From: AP-16 sp036395835
GTDB lineage: Bacteria > Pseudomonadota > Alphaproteobacteria > Rhizobiales > Xanthobacteraceae
DNA length: 15,119 bases
Reading direction: 5' to 3'
Assembly: GCA_036395835.1 (NCBI GenBank)
Contig: DASWCW010000173.1
Coordinates: forward strand, 1 to 15,119
Positions 8,697 to 15,119 of the stretch are shown here, one piece after another. Numbering within the stretch: position 1 is the stretch's first letter; every line of letters starts with the position of its first letter. The position numbers and the translations under genes were made by a program. Under the pieces are notes generated by a model, which saw only the letters and a program-made list of their open reading frames with translations, did not search any database and was not told the DNA's origin.

Positions 8697-8778
8697 GTAG
8701 CCCGGATGGAGCACCGCGAAAGCGGTGCGTAATCCGGGACGGCTGGCCCCGGATTTCGCTGCGCTCCATCCGGGCTAC
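8697..8778. repeat. Long intergenic palindrome, copy 2 (expanded left hairpin)
   Basis: This 82-base element begins 7 bases after the nadE stop. It is the second copy of the repeat at 3603-3673. Ends are GTAGCCCGGATGGAGC and its complement. The left half folds CCCGGAT (8701-8707) onto ATCCGGG (8732-8738) and carries an inner stem GCACCGC/GCGGTGC closed by a GAAA loop (8711-8728). The right half folds CCCGGAT (8748-8754) onto ATCCGGG (8768-8774). Being right after a stop codon, it could form the 3' end or a stabilising structure of the nadE message. Confidence 0.85.
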
Positions 8779-8831
8779 ATCGATGCGGGCTACATCTATA
8801 CTATATACCCCTATACTATATACGCTGGCGC
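8772..8831 (+). repeat. Tandem array of 15-bp period at the edge of palindrome copy 2
   Basis: Four consecutive 15-base blocks overlap stepwise in sequence. They are GGGCTACATCGATGC (8772), GGGCTACATCTATAC (8787), TATATACCCCTATAC (8802) and TATATACGCTGGCGC (8817). Blocks 1 and 2 share their first ten bases, 2 and 3 their last six, and 3 and 4 their first seven. The 13-base word CTATACTATATAC therefore occurs twice, at 8796 and 8811. The AT-rich blocks stand out from the GC-rich surroundings. Slipped-strand duplication is the likely origin. Confidence 0.75.
8774..8817 (+). promoter_or_regulatory. Possible duplicated promoter of pncB
   Basis: TATACT, a five-of-six match to the -10 consensus, occurs at 8797-8802 and 8812-8817. 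Each is preceded, at exactly 17 bases, by GCTACA (8774-8779 and 8789-8794), a three-of-six match to the -35 consensus. The duplication follows from the 15-bp tandem period. Both would start transcription 35-60 bases before the pncB ATG. Weak -35 boxes keep confidence low. Confidence 0.4.
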
Positions 8832-8860
8832 ACATCCCGCTCCGCGAGGGACGATTACCG

Positions 8861-10159
8861 ATGCTCGATTTCGCCACCCGCGTCCACAACCACAACTACC
8901 GGCTCGATCCGATCATCCGGTCGCTGCTCGACACCGATTTCTACAAGTTCCTGATGCATCAATTCATCTGGATGCTCTATCCGGACGTTCCCGTCACCTT
9001 CAGCCTGATCAATCGCACGAGCAGCGTCCGGCTCGCCGAGCTCGTTCCCGAGGCATTGCTGCGCGCGCAACTCGATTACGTGCGGGACCTGCGTTTCCAG
9101 GAAAACGAGCTGATCTGGCTCGCGGGCAACCGGTTCTACGGCAGACGGGACATCTTCCGCCCGGAGTACATCGAGTATCTGCGCGCCTTCCACCTGCCCG
9201 ACTATCGGCTGGAGCGGCGGGGCGGCCAGTATGTCCTCACGTTCGAGGGCCGCTGGACCGACGTCACCATGTGGGAGATCTACGCGCTCGCCATCGTCAG
9301 CGAGCTGCGCTCGCGCGCGGCCATGGCTTTGCTCGACAAGTTCGAGCTGGACGTGCTCTACGCCCAGGCCAAGACCAAGTTGTGGGACAAGATCCAGCGC
9401 CTGCGCGAGTACCCGGAGATCCGCCTCGCCGAGTTCGGCACGCGGCGCCGCCACAGCTTCCTGTGGCAGGAATGGGTGACGACCGCGCTCGCCGACGAGC
9501 TGGGGCCGTCCTTCGTCGGCACTTCCAACTCGCATCTCGCCTTCAAGCACAGCATGGAGGCGATCGGCACCAATTCGCACGAGCTGCCGATGGTGGTCGC
9601 CTGTCTCGCCCGCGACGATGCCGAGCTCAAGCAATCCCAATATGCGGTGCTGGACAAATGGCAGGAGGTCTACGACGGCGAGCTTCTCATCATGCTGCCC
9701 GACACCTTCGGCATGACCCAGTTCCTGCGCGATGCGCCGGATTGGGTGGCGGACTGGACCGGCATGCGCTTCGACAGCAAGGAGCCGTTCGCGGCCGGCG
9801 AGGAGATGATCGCCTGGTATCTTCAACGCGGACGCGATCCGCGCAAGAAGCGCGGAATGTTCAGCGATGCGCTCGACATCGATTCGATGGTCGCGCTTTA
9901 CTCGAAGTTCCACGGGCGCATGCGCGAGAGCTTCGGCTGGGGCACGCTTGCCACCAACGATTTTCGCGGTTGCCATCCGCGCGGTTCCGACACCCTCGAT
10001 CCCGTCAGCCTGGTCTGCAAGGTCACACAGGCGAACGGCCGCAGCGCGGTGAAGCTGTCCGATAATCCGCAGAAGGCGACCGGCAGCCCCGCCGAAATCG
10101 CGCGCTATCTGCGTGTGTTCGGCAAGCAAGGGCTGGTGGAGCGGCCGGTACTGGTATGA
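8861..10159 (+). CDS. pncB: Nicotinate phosphoribosyltransferase
   Basis: This 432-residue cytosolic enzyme joins nicotinate to PRPP, with ATP, to give nicotinate mononucleotide, the entry step of the Preiss-Handler route. SLLDTDFYKFLMHQFIW (about 21-37) is the family's N-terminal signature. EFGTRRRHSF (about 191-200) and GTSNSHLAFKH (about 220-230) are phosphoribosyl-binding segments. His240 in IGTNSHELP corresponds to the histidine that is phosphorylated in the E. coli enzyme. The frame is open far upstream into nadE, but the ATG at 8861 is chosen for GAGGGA at 8846-8851 and for the family-like start. The gene follows nadE after 170 bases holding a palindrome and a possible promoter, so it may be read through from nadE, from its own promoter, or both. 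Together they convert nicotinate to NAD+ with a NadD adenylyltransferase encoded elsewhere. Confidence 0.96.
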   Translation: MLDFATRVHNHNYRLDPIIRSLLDTDFYKFLMHQFIWMLYPDVPVTFSLINRTSSVRLAELVPEALLRAQLDYVRDLRFQENELIWLAGNRFYGRRDIFRPEYIEYLRAFHLPDYRLERRGGQYVLTFEGRWTDVTMWEIYALAIVSELRSRAAMALLDKFELDVLYAQAKTKLWDKIQRLREYPEIRLAEFGTRRRHSFLWQEWVTTALADELGPSFVGTSNSHLAFKHSMEAIGTNSHELPMVVACLARDDAELKQSQYAVLDKWQEVYDGELLIMLPDTFGMTQFLRDAPDWVADWTGMRFDSKEPFAAGEEMIAWYLQRGRDPRKKRGMFSDALDIDSMVALYSKFHGRMRESFGWGTLATNDFRGCHPRGSDTLDPVSLVCKVTQANGRSAVKLSDNPQKATGSPAEIARYLRVFGKQGLVERPVLV

Positions 10160-10184
10160 GGCGACCGCTAAGGTCCTGTAGCCC

Positions 10185-10499
10185 TTACCTGTACTGAATT
10201 AGGATGGTCGAGACGCCGTCGCCGCAGTGGCGGTCGACGAAGCCCAGGAACGAGGACAGCAGCTTGCGCTCTTCCTCCAACTTGCTCGAGCGCACTCTCG
10301 CGGTGACCGCCTCGGCGTCTCCGCGCGCCAGCCGGATCGATCCCTGAAATTTTTTGTGCTTCCATTCCGCTTTGGTTTGCGCCTTGCGGCCGACGCGAAA
10401 AAATGTGCCGCGGCCCTTGCCGCGTATGTCGGCTTCTTTCTTGACGAGCGCTGCATATAACCTGGTCTTCTGCCGCGGCGTGATCTCAACCAGCTTCAT
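10185..10499 (-). CDS. Conserved-looking small protein of unknown function
   Basis: This encodes a 104-residue basic protein that I do not recognise. It starts MKLVEITPRQKTRLYAALVKKEAD, is rich in Lys and Arg through GKGRGTFFRVGRKAQTKAEWKHKKF, and ends SSFLGFVDRHCGDGVSTILIQYR. There is no signal peptide, membrane helix or cysteine motif (one Cys). The frame is open to 10664, but the internal ATG at 10499 is preferred: it has a GGGGGCAG just upstream, and the residues before it look like untranslated, AT-richer leader. It converges on pncB with 25 bases between the two stops. Even charge distribution and a clean reading frame suggest a real gene. A nucleic-acid-related role would be only a guess from the charge. 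Confidence 0.65.
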   Translation of the reverse strand: MKLVEITPRQKTRLYAALVKKEADIRGKGRGTFFRVGRKAQTKAEWKHKKFQGSIRLARGDAEAVTARVRSSKLEEERKLLSSFLGFVDRHCGDGVSTILIQYR

Positions 10500-11330
10500 C
10501 GCTGCCCCCTGGCATTGCTTGAAACGATCATCAGCAATACAACAAAAAATGCTGTTTGGAGAACGGGATCGGGCGCGGCGACGCGGCAACCGATCCGAAA
10601 CCATAATAATGGGAGTGAGCTGCGGATTGCTCAGGAGGATGCCGCCGGCGGTTGGCTGCAGCACCGAGGCGGCTCTCGGCCAAATCTGTCAGGATCCGCC
10701 CCGGCCGCGAATCAAGTTCGAGGCGAGCCTGTCGTGGCACGGATCGACGGCAACGAACCCGCCGGGACCAGCTTGGCCATGTCGATCCCTTCGATATCGG
10801 ATCATTGGGAAAATGGGTCTAGGCGCCATTCCTATTCAGCCTATTCAGACGCACAAACGCCCACCTTCCGGCGGGACCGGAAGCGGACCGATCTCAATTT
10901 TGGAGAACGGCGTGCTTTGCGCCGATACGCTACACCGTCGGGAGGGGCCAAATCGGGGCCTTGCCTGACTGATGCGGCCCCAGAGGCCGCTCCCGACCGT
11001 GCCGTTCGCGAAAGGCCGCTACGCCGAAGCCCGAACGTGTGCCGCGGCGATCTTGGCGGCAATCTGCCCCGGTGGTTCCATGCCCATCTCCACAGCTCGT
11101 TGGCCGCACCGGCGCTGCGGCCGACGCACTGCCTCCGGTTGGAGCAGCATCGATAGCCTGAGCAGGGACGCGGCAGCTGTCAAGCATTTGCTTCAAGCTT
11201 GCCGGCCAAAAAATATTCGACACGCTGTGCGCAACTCCGGGAACAATTTCCGGATTGCCGGACCCAGCGGCCGGCGGCAAGGCGATACCGCGCAGGGTCC
11301 TCGGACGTTCGGTGTTTCAGCGTTTCGGGG
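10500..11330. other. Gene-poor stretch without a convincing coding region
   Basis: Several open frames of 70-210 codons exist on both strands, but all are Arg/Pro/Ser-rich, lack family motifs and ribosome sites, and contradict one another. The first 60 bases are AT-rich and probably hold the promoter of the 104-aa gene on the minus strand. Between about 11090 and 11010 the minus strand reads a short plausible peptide (MGMEPPGQIAAKIAAAHV) that soon meets a stop, perhaps a gene remnant. I see no terminal repeats, transposase motif or RNA gene. Confidence 0.5.
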
Positions 11331-11558
11331 GTGGCGATAGTCGCCAAGCTGCTGTTGCTGATCGCGCTGCTGGCGCCGATTCTCACGGTGGCAGCGGGCA
11401 TTCTCGCCAACCGCCCGAAACAGCCGGAACGCCAGGAACGCCAGGAACGCGAAGACAAGCCGCGAAAATACGAAGTCGACGTGAAACTCGGACCGGTGGC
11501 TGGCGGAAATTGCAAGCCAGCTATGCTGGTCTGGCACCCTGCTCCAGCATCGTCTTGA
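11331..11558 (+). CDS. Possible small single-pass membrane protein
   Basis: A GTG-started frame of 75 residues is possible. It begins VAIVAKLLLLIALLAPILTVAAG, a good hydrophobic helix with a Lys at position 5. A charged linker NRPKQPERQERQEREDKPRKYE follows, made by a 9-base repeat GAACGCCAG at 11427 and 11436. It ends in a short polar tail. Third codon positions are G or C up to the tail, as in neighbouring genes. Weak points: the ribosome site is poor (a GGGG run touches the GTG), there are no recognised homologues, and the last 38 bases overlap the 3' end of the convergent esterase gene. If real, it is an inner-membrane anchored peptide or uncleaved signal-like protein of unknown role. Confidence 0.35.
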   Translation: MAIVAKLLLLIALLAPILTVAAGILANRPKQPERQERQEREDKPRKYEVDVKLGPVAGGNCKPAMLVWHPAPASS

Positions 11559-12534
11559 ATTCCGCCCGGATCCGCCGCCCGGCTTCCGCGGCCACCGCTG
11601 ATGCGTTTCCCATCCCGAAGAAGCCATGGATCAGGGTCGGCTCGCGATGATACGCGACTGGGACGCCGGCCCGCTGCAGCGCCTTTGCATATGCCTCGCC
11701 CTCGTCGCGCAACGGATCGAATTCGGCGGTGCAGATGACAGCCGCCGCCAAGCCGTTCAGACTGGCGGCGCGCAGCGGAGAGACGCGGGGATCGCGCCCG
11801 TCCGGGTCATCGCGCAAATAATGGTCGGCGAACCACTGCATGGTGTCGAGGGTCAAGAAATAGCCGTCGACGTTCTGGGCTCGCGACGGATATTTCGCAT
11901 TTTCCGCCTGCGAGCGATAGTTTCCGGCCGCGTCGAGCGCCGGGTAGATCAGGAGCTGGGCACTAAGCGGCGGGCCGCCGTCGCGGCACGCCTGCGCGAT
12001 TGCGGCGGCCAGATTGGCGCCGGCGCTGTCGCCCGCCACTCCCAATCGCACGGCATCGCCGCCCAGTTCCGCTAGGTTGGCTGCCGCCCATCGCGTCGCG
12101 GCGAGGCCGTCATCGAACGCGCCCGGAACTTTCGTTTCCGGGGGCCGCCGGTAGTCCACGCTCAGCACGACCGCTTCGGCCTCGATCGCGAGCATGCGCG
12201 CTTGACGGTCATGCGTGTCCAGGTCCCCCGCAACCCAGCCGCCGCCGTGAAAATAGACCACAGTCGGCGCCGGCATCCGTTTGGGGCGATAGAGCCGCGC
12301 CTGTAGCGGGCCGGCCGCACCGGGAATCGAGAGATCGGCAACCGCGGCCGGCTGCGGCAACGGAACGTTGTTGCGCGATCGAGCGAGCGCGAGAAGCTGC
12401 TCGCGCGCGAGGCTCGGCGTCAACGTGCGGGAATCGCGCAGCGGCAGTTTCGGCAGCAATTGCCCGATCTCGGGATCGAGGCGCCGCTCCGTCTCGAGAA
12501 CATCCCCTTCCGGCGAAGTCGAAGATCGATCCAT
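11521..12534 (-). CDS. Alpha/beta hydrolase, hormone-sensitive-lipase-type esterase
   Basis: This 337-residue cytosolic serine esterase is of the HSL (family IV) type, which hydrolyses short acyl esters. The oxyanion-hole motif HGGGW is at 96-100. The nucleophile Ser170 is in GDSAG (168-172). The acid Asp273 is in EFDPLRDEG. His303 in LIHGFFGM completes the triad. The roughly 90-residue N-terminal cap region (PEIGQLLPKLPLRDSRTLTPSLAREQ) is typical. The ATG at 12534 lies 60 bases after the stop of the dienelactone-hydrolase-like gene on the same strand, with only a weak ribosome site (CGGGCGA). A 7-bp inverted repeat (CCGATCG/CGATCGG) lies in that gap. The gene is likely the last of a three-hydrolase operon. 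The natural substrate cannot be inferred. Confidence 0.93.
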   Translation of the reverse strand: MDRSSTSPEGDVLETERRLDPEIGQLLPKLPLRDSRTLTPSLAREQLLALARSRNNVPLPQPAAVADLSIPGAAGPLQARLYRPKRMPAPTVVYFHGGGWVAGDLDTHDRQARMLAIEAEAVVLSVDYRRPPETKVPGAFDDGLAATRWAAANLAELGGDAVRLGVAGDSAGANLAAAIAQACRDGGPPLSAQLLIYPALDAAGNYRSQAENAKYPSRAQNVDGYFLTLDTMQWFADHYLRDDPDGRDPRVSPLRAASLNGLAAAVICTAEFDPLRDEGEAYAKALQRAGVPVAYHREPTLIHGFFGMGNASAVAAEAGRRIRAEFKTMLEQGARPA

Positions 12535-12594
12535 TGTATCGCCCGATCGTGCTGATGCCGCGCGATCGGAACTCCCGAGCGCCGGCGATGCGGC

Positions 12595-13485
12595 TCAGTC
12601 CAGGACCTTATGTTTCTTGAACCAGCCTTGGAGTTGGTTCCAGGCATCCTCGGCTGCTTCCTTGCGGTAGCTCGCCCGGTAATCGGCATGAAAGCCGTGC
12701 GGCGCATCTTTGTAGATCTTGAACTCGGCGGTCTTCTTGTTCGCCTCCAGTGCCGCCTTCATTTGTTCCACTTGAGCGACCGGAATGCCGGAATCCGCTT
12801 CGCCGTAGAGACCGAGCACGGGGGCCTTCATCTCCGGCGCGAGCGAAATCGCATTCCTGGGCATCGCTGCGCTCGACGGATCTGCTACCGGTCCGTAGAA
12901 GGCGACGGCGGCTTTCAGGCCCGGATCATGCGCCGCGTACTGCCACACGGTCCGTCCACCGCGACAAAAGCCGATGATGCCCAAACGGCTGGTATCGCCG
13001 CCCTGCGATTTTGCCCAAGCCACTGTCGCATCGAGATCGGACAGCAGTTCCGTGTCGGGCTTCGCATTCACGAGCGGCATCAGCTGCGAAACTTCGGTAA
13101 TTTTGGTCAGATCTCCCTTGCGGAAATAATAGTCCGGAGCGACGGCAAGGGCGCCGAGCTTGGCGAGACGCCTGACCACATCCTTGATGTATTCGTGCAG
13201 CCCGAAGATTTCCATCGCCACAAGAATGACCGGCGGGTTTGGCGCGTTCGCCGGTTTGGCGTAATAGCCCGGCATCTCGCCGTCGGAGACCTTTATCTTC
13301 GCGTCTCCGGCGACAAGCCCGCTCGCATCGGTGTGAATCACATCCGCGCGCACGGGCCCGGCAGCCAGCGTATAGCCGGCGGCGGCCGCCGCCGAAGCGG
13401 TCATGAAAAACCCTCGCCGCGAAAGATCCGGCGCAGCTTTGGCCAGCCCTTCGATGTCGGACATCAATTTCGTGTTCGTGCGCAT
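12595..13485 (-). CDS. Dienelactone-hydrolase family protein with Tat signal
   Basis: This 296-residue protein starts with a twin-arginine export signal: SRRGFFMTASAAAAAGYTLAAG from Ser22, with a likely cleavage after VRA near 45-47. The mature part is a dienelactone-hydrolase domain with Glu92 in AMEIFGLHEYI, the nucleophile Cys174 in GFCRGG, Asp231 in GEADSGIP and His263 in APHGFHADYR. Classical DLH opens dienelactones to maleylacetate in chloroaromatic breakdown and is cytosolic; this exported subfamily is common but its substrates are mostly unknown. The start at 13485 is supported by AAGGAG; Met8 would be an alternative. The gene sits 73 bases after the epoxide-hydrolase-like gene and 60 before the esterase, all on the same strand. 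Confidence 0.93.
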   Translation of the reverse strand: MRTNTKLMSDIEGLAKAAPDLSRRGFFMTASAAAAAGYTLAAGPVRADVIHTDASGLVAGDAKIKVSDGEMPGYYAKPANAPNPPVILVAMEIFGLHEYIKDVVRRLAKLGALAVAPDYYFRKGDLTKITEVSQLMPLVNAKPDTELLSDLDATVAWAKSQGGDTSRLGIIGFCRGGRTVWQYAAHDPGLKAAVAFYGPVADPSSAAMPRNAISLAPEMKAPVLGLYGEADSGIPVAQVEQMKAALEANKKTAEFKIYKDAPHGFHADYRASYRKEAAEDAWNQLQGWFKKHKVLD

Positions 13486-13558
13486 CGGGTGCTCCTTTCC
13501 GAGATCGCCCAGGATTTGCTGACCGGTGTTCGCTCTGTTTGTTTCTCTCGGCTCAAGC

Positions 13559-14754
13559 TCAAGCCGTCCTTCGCATCGGTATCTCCGGCTCTTGCCGCTG
13601 CAGAAATTCGATGAGCAACTCGCTCACTCTTTGAGGCTGCTCCTGCTGCACCCAATGTCCCGCGCCTTCGATGCGATGACAACTCAGCATCCGCGTGCAC
13701 GCGTCATTCTGCATGCGCTCGAGGCTACCTGGAACCTGATAGATTCCCCAGTCACTCTTTCCCGCGATGAAGATCCCAGGCACGTCGATGGTCCGCCCGG
13801 AGAACAATTGGAGCTCCGCATCGTAGGCACCCGTGGTCCTGCACCGGTACCAGTCGAGCCCGCCCTGGAAGCCGGTCCTGGTATATTCGGCGCTGTAGAC
13901 GCTGAGCTCGTGTTCGGGCAGCCATCGGCATGCCGCGATCTGTTCGGGCGACGGCATCTCGGGCGCGACGGTCGCCGCCATGTTCTCGTGTAAATCCATG
14001 ATGTAGTAGGTCGGCATCTTTGCCAGCTCGTCGCCGGTCCAGGACCGCAGCGGGAACGGTTCGTTCCCACTCCAGTCCGCGCTCTTCATATGGAAATAGG
14101 CACGCAGAAACGCGTGAACGCCCTGCGGGCAATCGCGCATGTCGGCATTCGCCTGCCGCGTCGAGTAATACCACTGATAATGTTTCCGCGGCCGGTCCAA
14201 TTTCGCCAAGGCGTCGTGGATGCTGGTGCCGGATGACGCCGTGGTCGGACTGCTTGGTGGCGCCTTCTTTGCCGTGCCGAACGGGAGCGCGGGGGGCCCG
14301 CGAACGGCGCGCTCATCAGTGCCACCGAGCGGAACACGTCGGGCCGCACCAGCGCGCACCAGGCGGCGACCGGAGCGCCGAAATCGTGGCCGACGACCAC
14401 CGCCACCGAATGGTAACTGAGCGCCGACACTAGTCCGAGCGCATCCCGGGCGAGGTTGAGAAGCCGGAACGGCGCAAGATCGCCGTCGTAATCGGCATCC
14501 CAGCCCGTGGTGCGGCCATAGCCGCGCTGGTCGGGGGCCACGACGTGAAATCCCGCGGATGCGAGCGGCACCATCACCTTGCGCCAGAAATAGGCGAGCT
14601 CCGGAAAGCCGTGGAGCAGCAACACGCAAGGGCGGCCCTCGGCCTCAAACCCGGCCTCCAGCACGTGCATCCGCAGGCCATTGATGTCGGGCACGACGCG
14701 GGCACGGATGCCGGCGGGAAGCGACGCATCTTCCAGGGGTGGCAGGTCGGTCAT
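13559..14754 (-). pseudogene. Epoxide-hydrolase-like alpha/beta hydrolase, broken by a frameshift
   Basis: Two frames together encode one hydrolase of about 398 residues. The first part starts MTDLPPLEDASLPAGIRARV, with HGFPE at 48-52 (HGxP oxyanion motif) and the nucleophile Asp124 in VVGHDFGAPVA. An Asp at that place marks epoxide hydrolases and dehalogenases. It runs to SAPFAGPP (about 155). There the reading moves to the next frame, which continues ALPFGTAKKA, then the lid segment PRKHYQWYYSTRQAN, and ends with the catalytic-His motif GAGHWVQQEQP. One additional C in the coding-strand C run (14296-14291) would restore the frame. Both halves keep normal composition, so the break is recent or a sequence error. 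As printed, the first part ends in an unrelated tail, without lid or catalytic His. Start at 14754 follows the family-like N-terminus; the frame is open to 14868. It would head the three-hydrolase operon. Confidence 0.85.
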
Positions 14755-14874
14755 GGTCGCATCGATCGATGGCGAGCGTGCTGCCAAGTATCCGGCGGCC
14801 GAGTATTGGCTATTATGAACTCTTCCGCACCGTTGGAGCAGCGAGCGCGACGGGGCGGAATCCGCCACCGCGCC

Positions 14875-14903
14875 TTGACTTGGCTAGGGGCGACATTTAA
14901 GTC
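14875..14903 (+). promoter_or_regulatory. Probable promoter of the tRNA-Asp gene
   Basis: TTGACT at 14875-14880 is a near-perfect -35 box. The weaker -10 would be in ATTTAAGTC at 14895-14903, giving a spacing of 15-17. Transcription would start a few bases before the mature tRNA end at 14918, as expected for a short tRNA leader. Confidence 0.5.
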
Positions 14904-14917
14904 CGCAGCATCCCCGC

Positions 14918-14994
<77 letters not shown>

Positions 14995-15009
14995 TTTCGA
15001 TGCCGCCGC

Positions 15010-15119
15010 TTACGGGGTCGCCGCGACCGCCTCGGACTGGAAATCGCCGGCGAGCCGCTCCGCGTTCGCCAGGGCAGCGTAGCTCGCGCGAAAGTCCGCC
15101 AAGATAGCCTCGAACGGCA
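15010..15119 (-). CDS. C-terminal end of an unidentified protein
   Basis: On the minus strand an open frame enters from the right edge and ends at a TAA (15012-15010). The last 35 residues read PFEAILADFRASYAALANAE and then RLAGDFQSEAVAATP. Most codons end in G or C and the helix-like, Ala-rich composition looks like real protein, unlike the opposite frames. It is too short to assign a family. The gene points toward the tRNA-Asp gene and ends 15 bases beyond its 3' end. Confidence 0.45.
   Translation of the reverse strand, partial: PFEAILADFRASYAALANAERLAGDFQSEAVAATP

Noticed and set aside
8772..8831. Tandem 15-bp units as a CRISPR array
   Set aside because: Units are contiguous, unequal and only 15 bp with no spacers; no cas genes nearby.
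8855..10129. 424-codon minus-strand frame over pncB
   Set aside because: Antisense shadow of an unambiguous nicotinate phosphoribosyltransferase.
10515..11156. 213-codon plus-strand frame in the gene-poor gap
   Set aside because: No ribosome site, no domain, Arg/Ser/Pro-rich shadow-like composition, and it overlaps other frames of equal quality.
13559..14629. The 356-codon frame as a complete independent gene
   Set aside because: Its first 113 residues are an out-of-frame reading of the epoxide-hydrolase N-terminus; only the part after 14290 is homologous.

Overview
The window is GC-rich bacterial chromosome, densely packed and mostly ordinary metabolic genes. Gene content (a single-chain fused indolepyruvate ferredoxin oxidoreductase, an MHS-type transporter, glutamine-dependent NadE next to PncB) and two copies of a long GTAGCCCGGATGGAGC-type intergenic palindrome suggest an alphaproteobacterium of the order Hyphomicrobiales (Bradyrhizobium/Rhodopseudomonas/Xanthobacteraceae relatives). 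That placement is from memory of such genomes, not from a search.

Left part (1-6353, all minus strand, so read right to left): an MHS/MFS proton symporter (6353-5028), a thiolase (4889-3687), the three-domain indolepyruvate ferredoxin oxidoreductase (3583-104), and the first 30 codons of a metallo-beta-lactamase-fold protein that runs off the left edge. The last two are 11 bases apart and surely co-transcribed. Together they look like uptake and CoA-dependent oxidation of an aromatic or other organic acid. Palindrome copy 1 fills the thiolase/oxidoreductase gap. A hairpin and a perfect 12-bp palindrome lie between transporter and thiolase.

Middle (6642-10159, plus strand): nadE and pncB, two enzymes of NAD synthesis from nicotinate. 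Palindrome copy 2 and a 15-bp-period tandem repeat fill their gap. The tandem repeat duplicates a possible promoter for pncB. A convergent 104-aa orphan gene (10499-10185, minus) follows. The stretch 10500-11330 has no convincing gene. It is followed by a possible small membrane protein (11331-11558, plus).

Right part (11521-14754, minus strand): three alpha/beta hydrolases of different subfamilies in a row. An epoxide-hydrolase-like gene (Asp nucleophile) is broken by an apparent one-base deletion in a C run. It is followed by a Tat-exported dienelactone-hydrolase-like protein (Cys nucleophile) and an HSL-type esterase (Ser nucleophile). A tRNA-Asp(GTC) gene with encoded CCA (14918-14994, plus) and the 3' end of an unidentified minus-strand gene close the window.

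I found no clear case of an undescribed multi-gene system. The most informative unusual signals are the palindrome family, whose hairpin halves show a compensatory base change, the promoter-like 15-bp duplication before pncB, and the homopolymer frameshift in the epoxide hydrolase.
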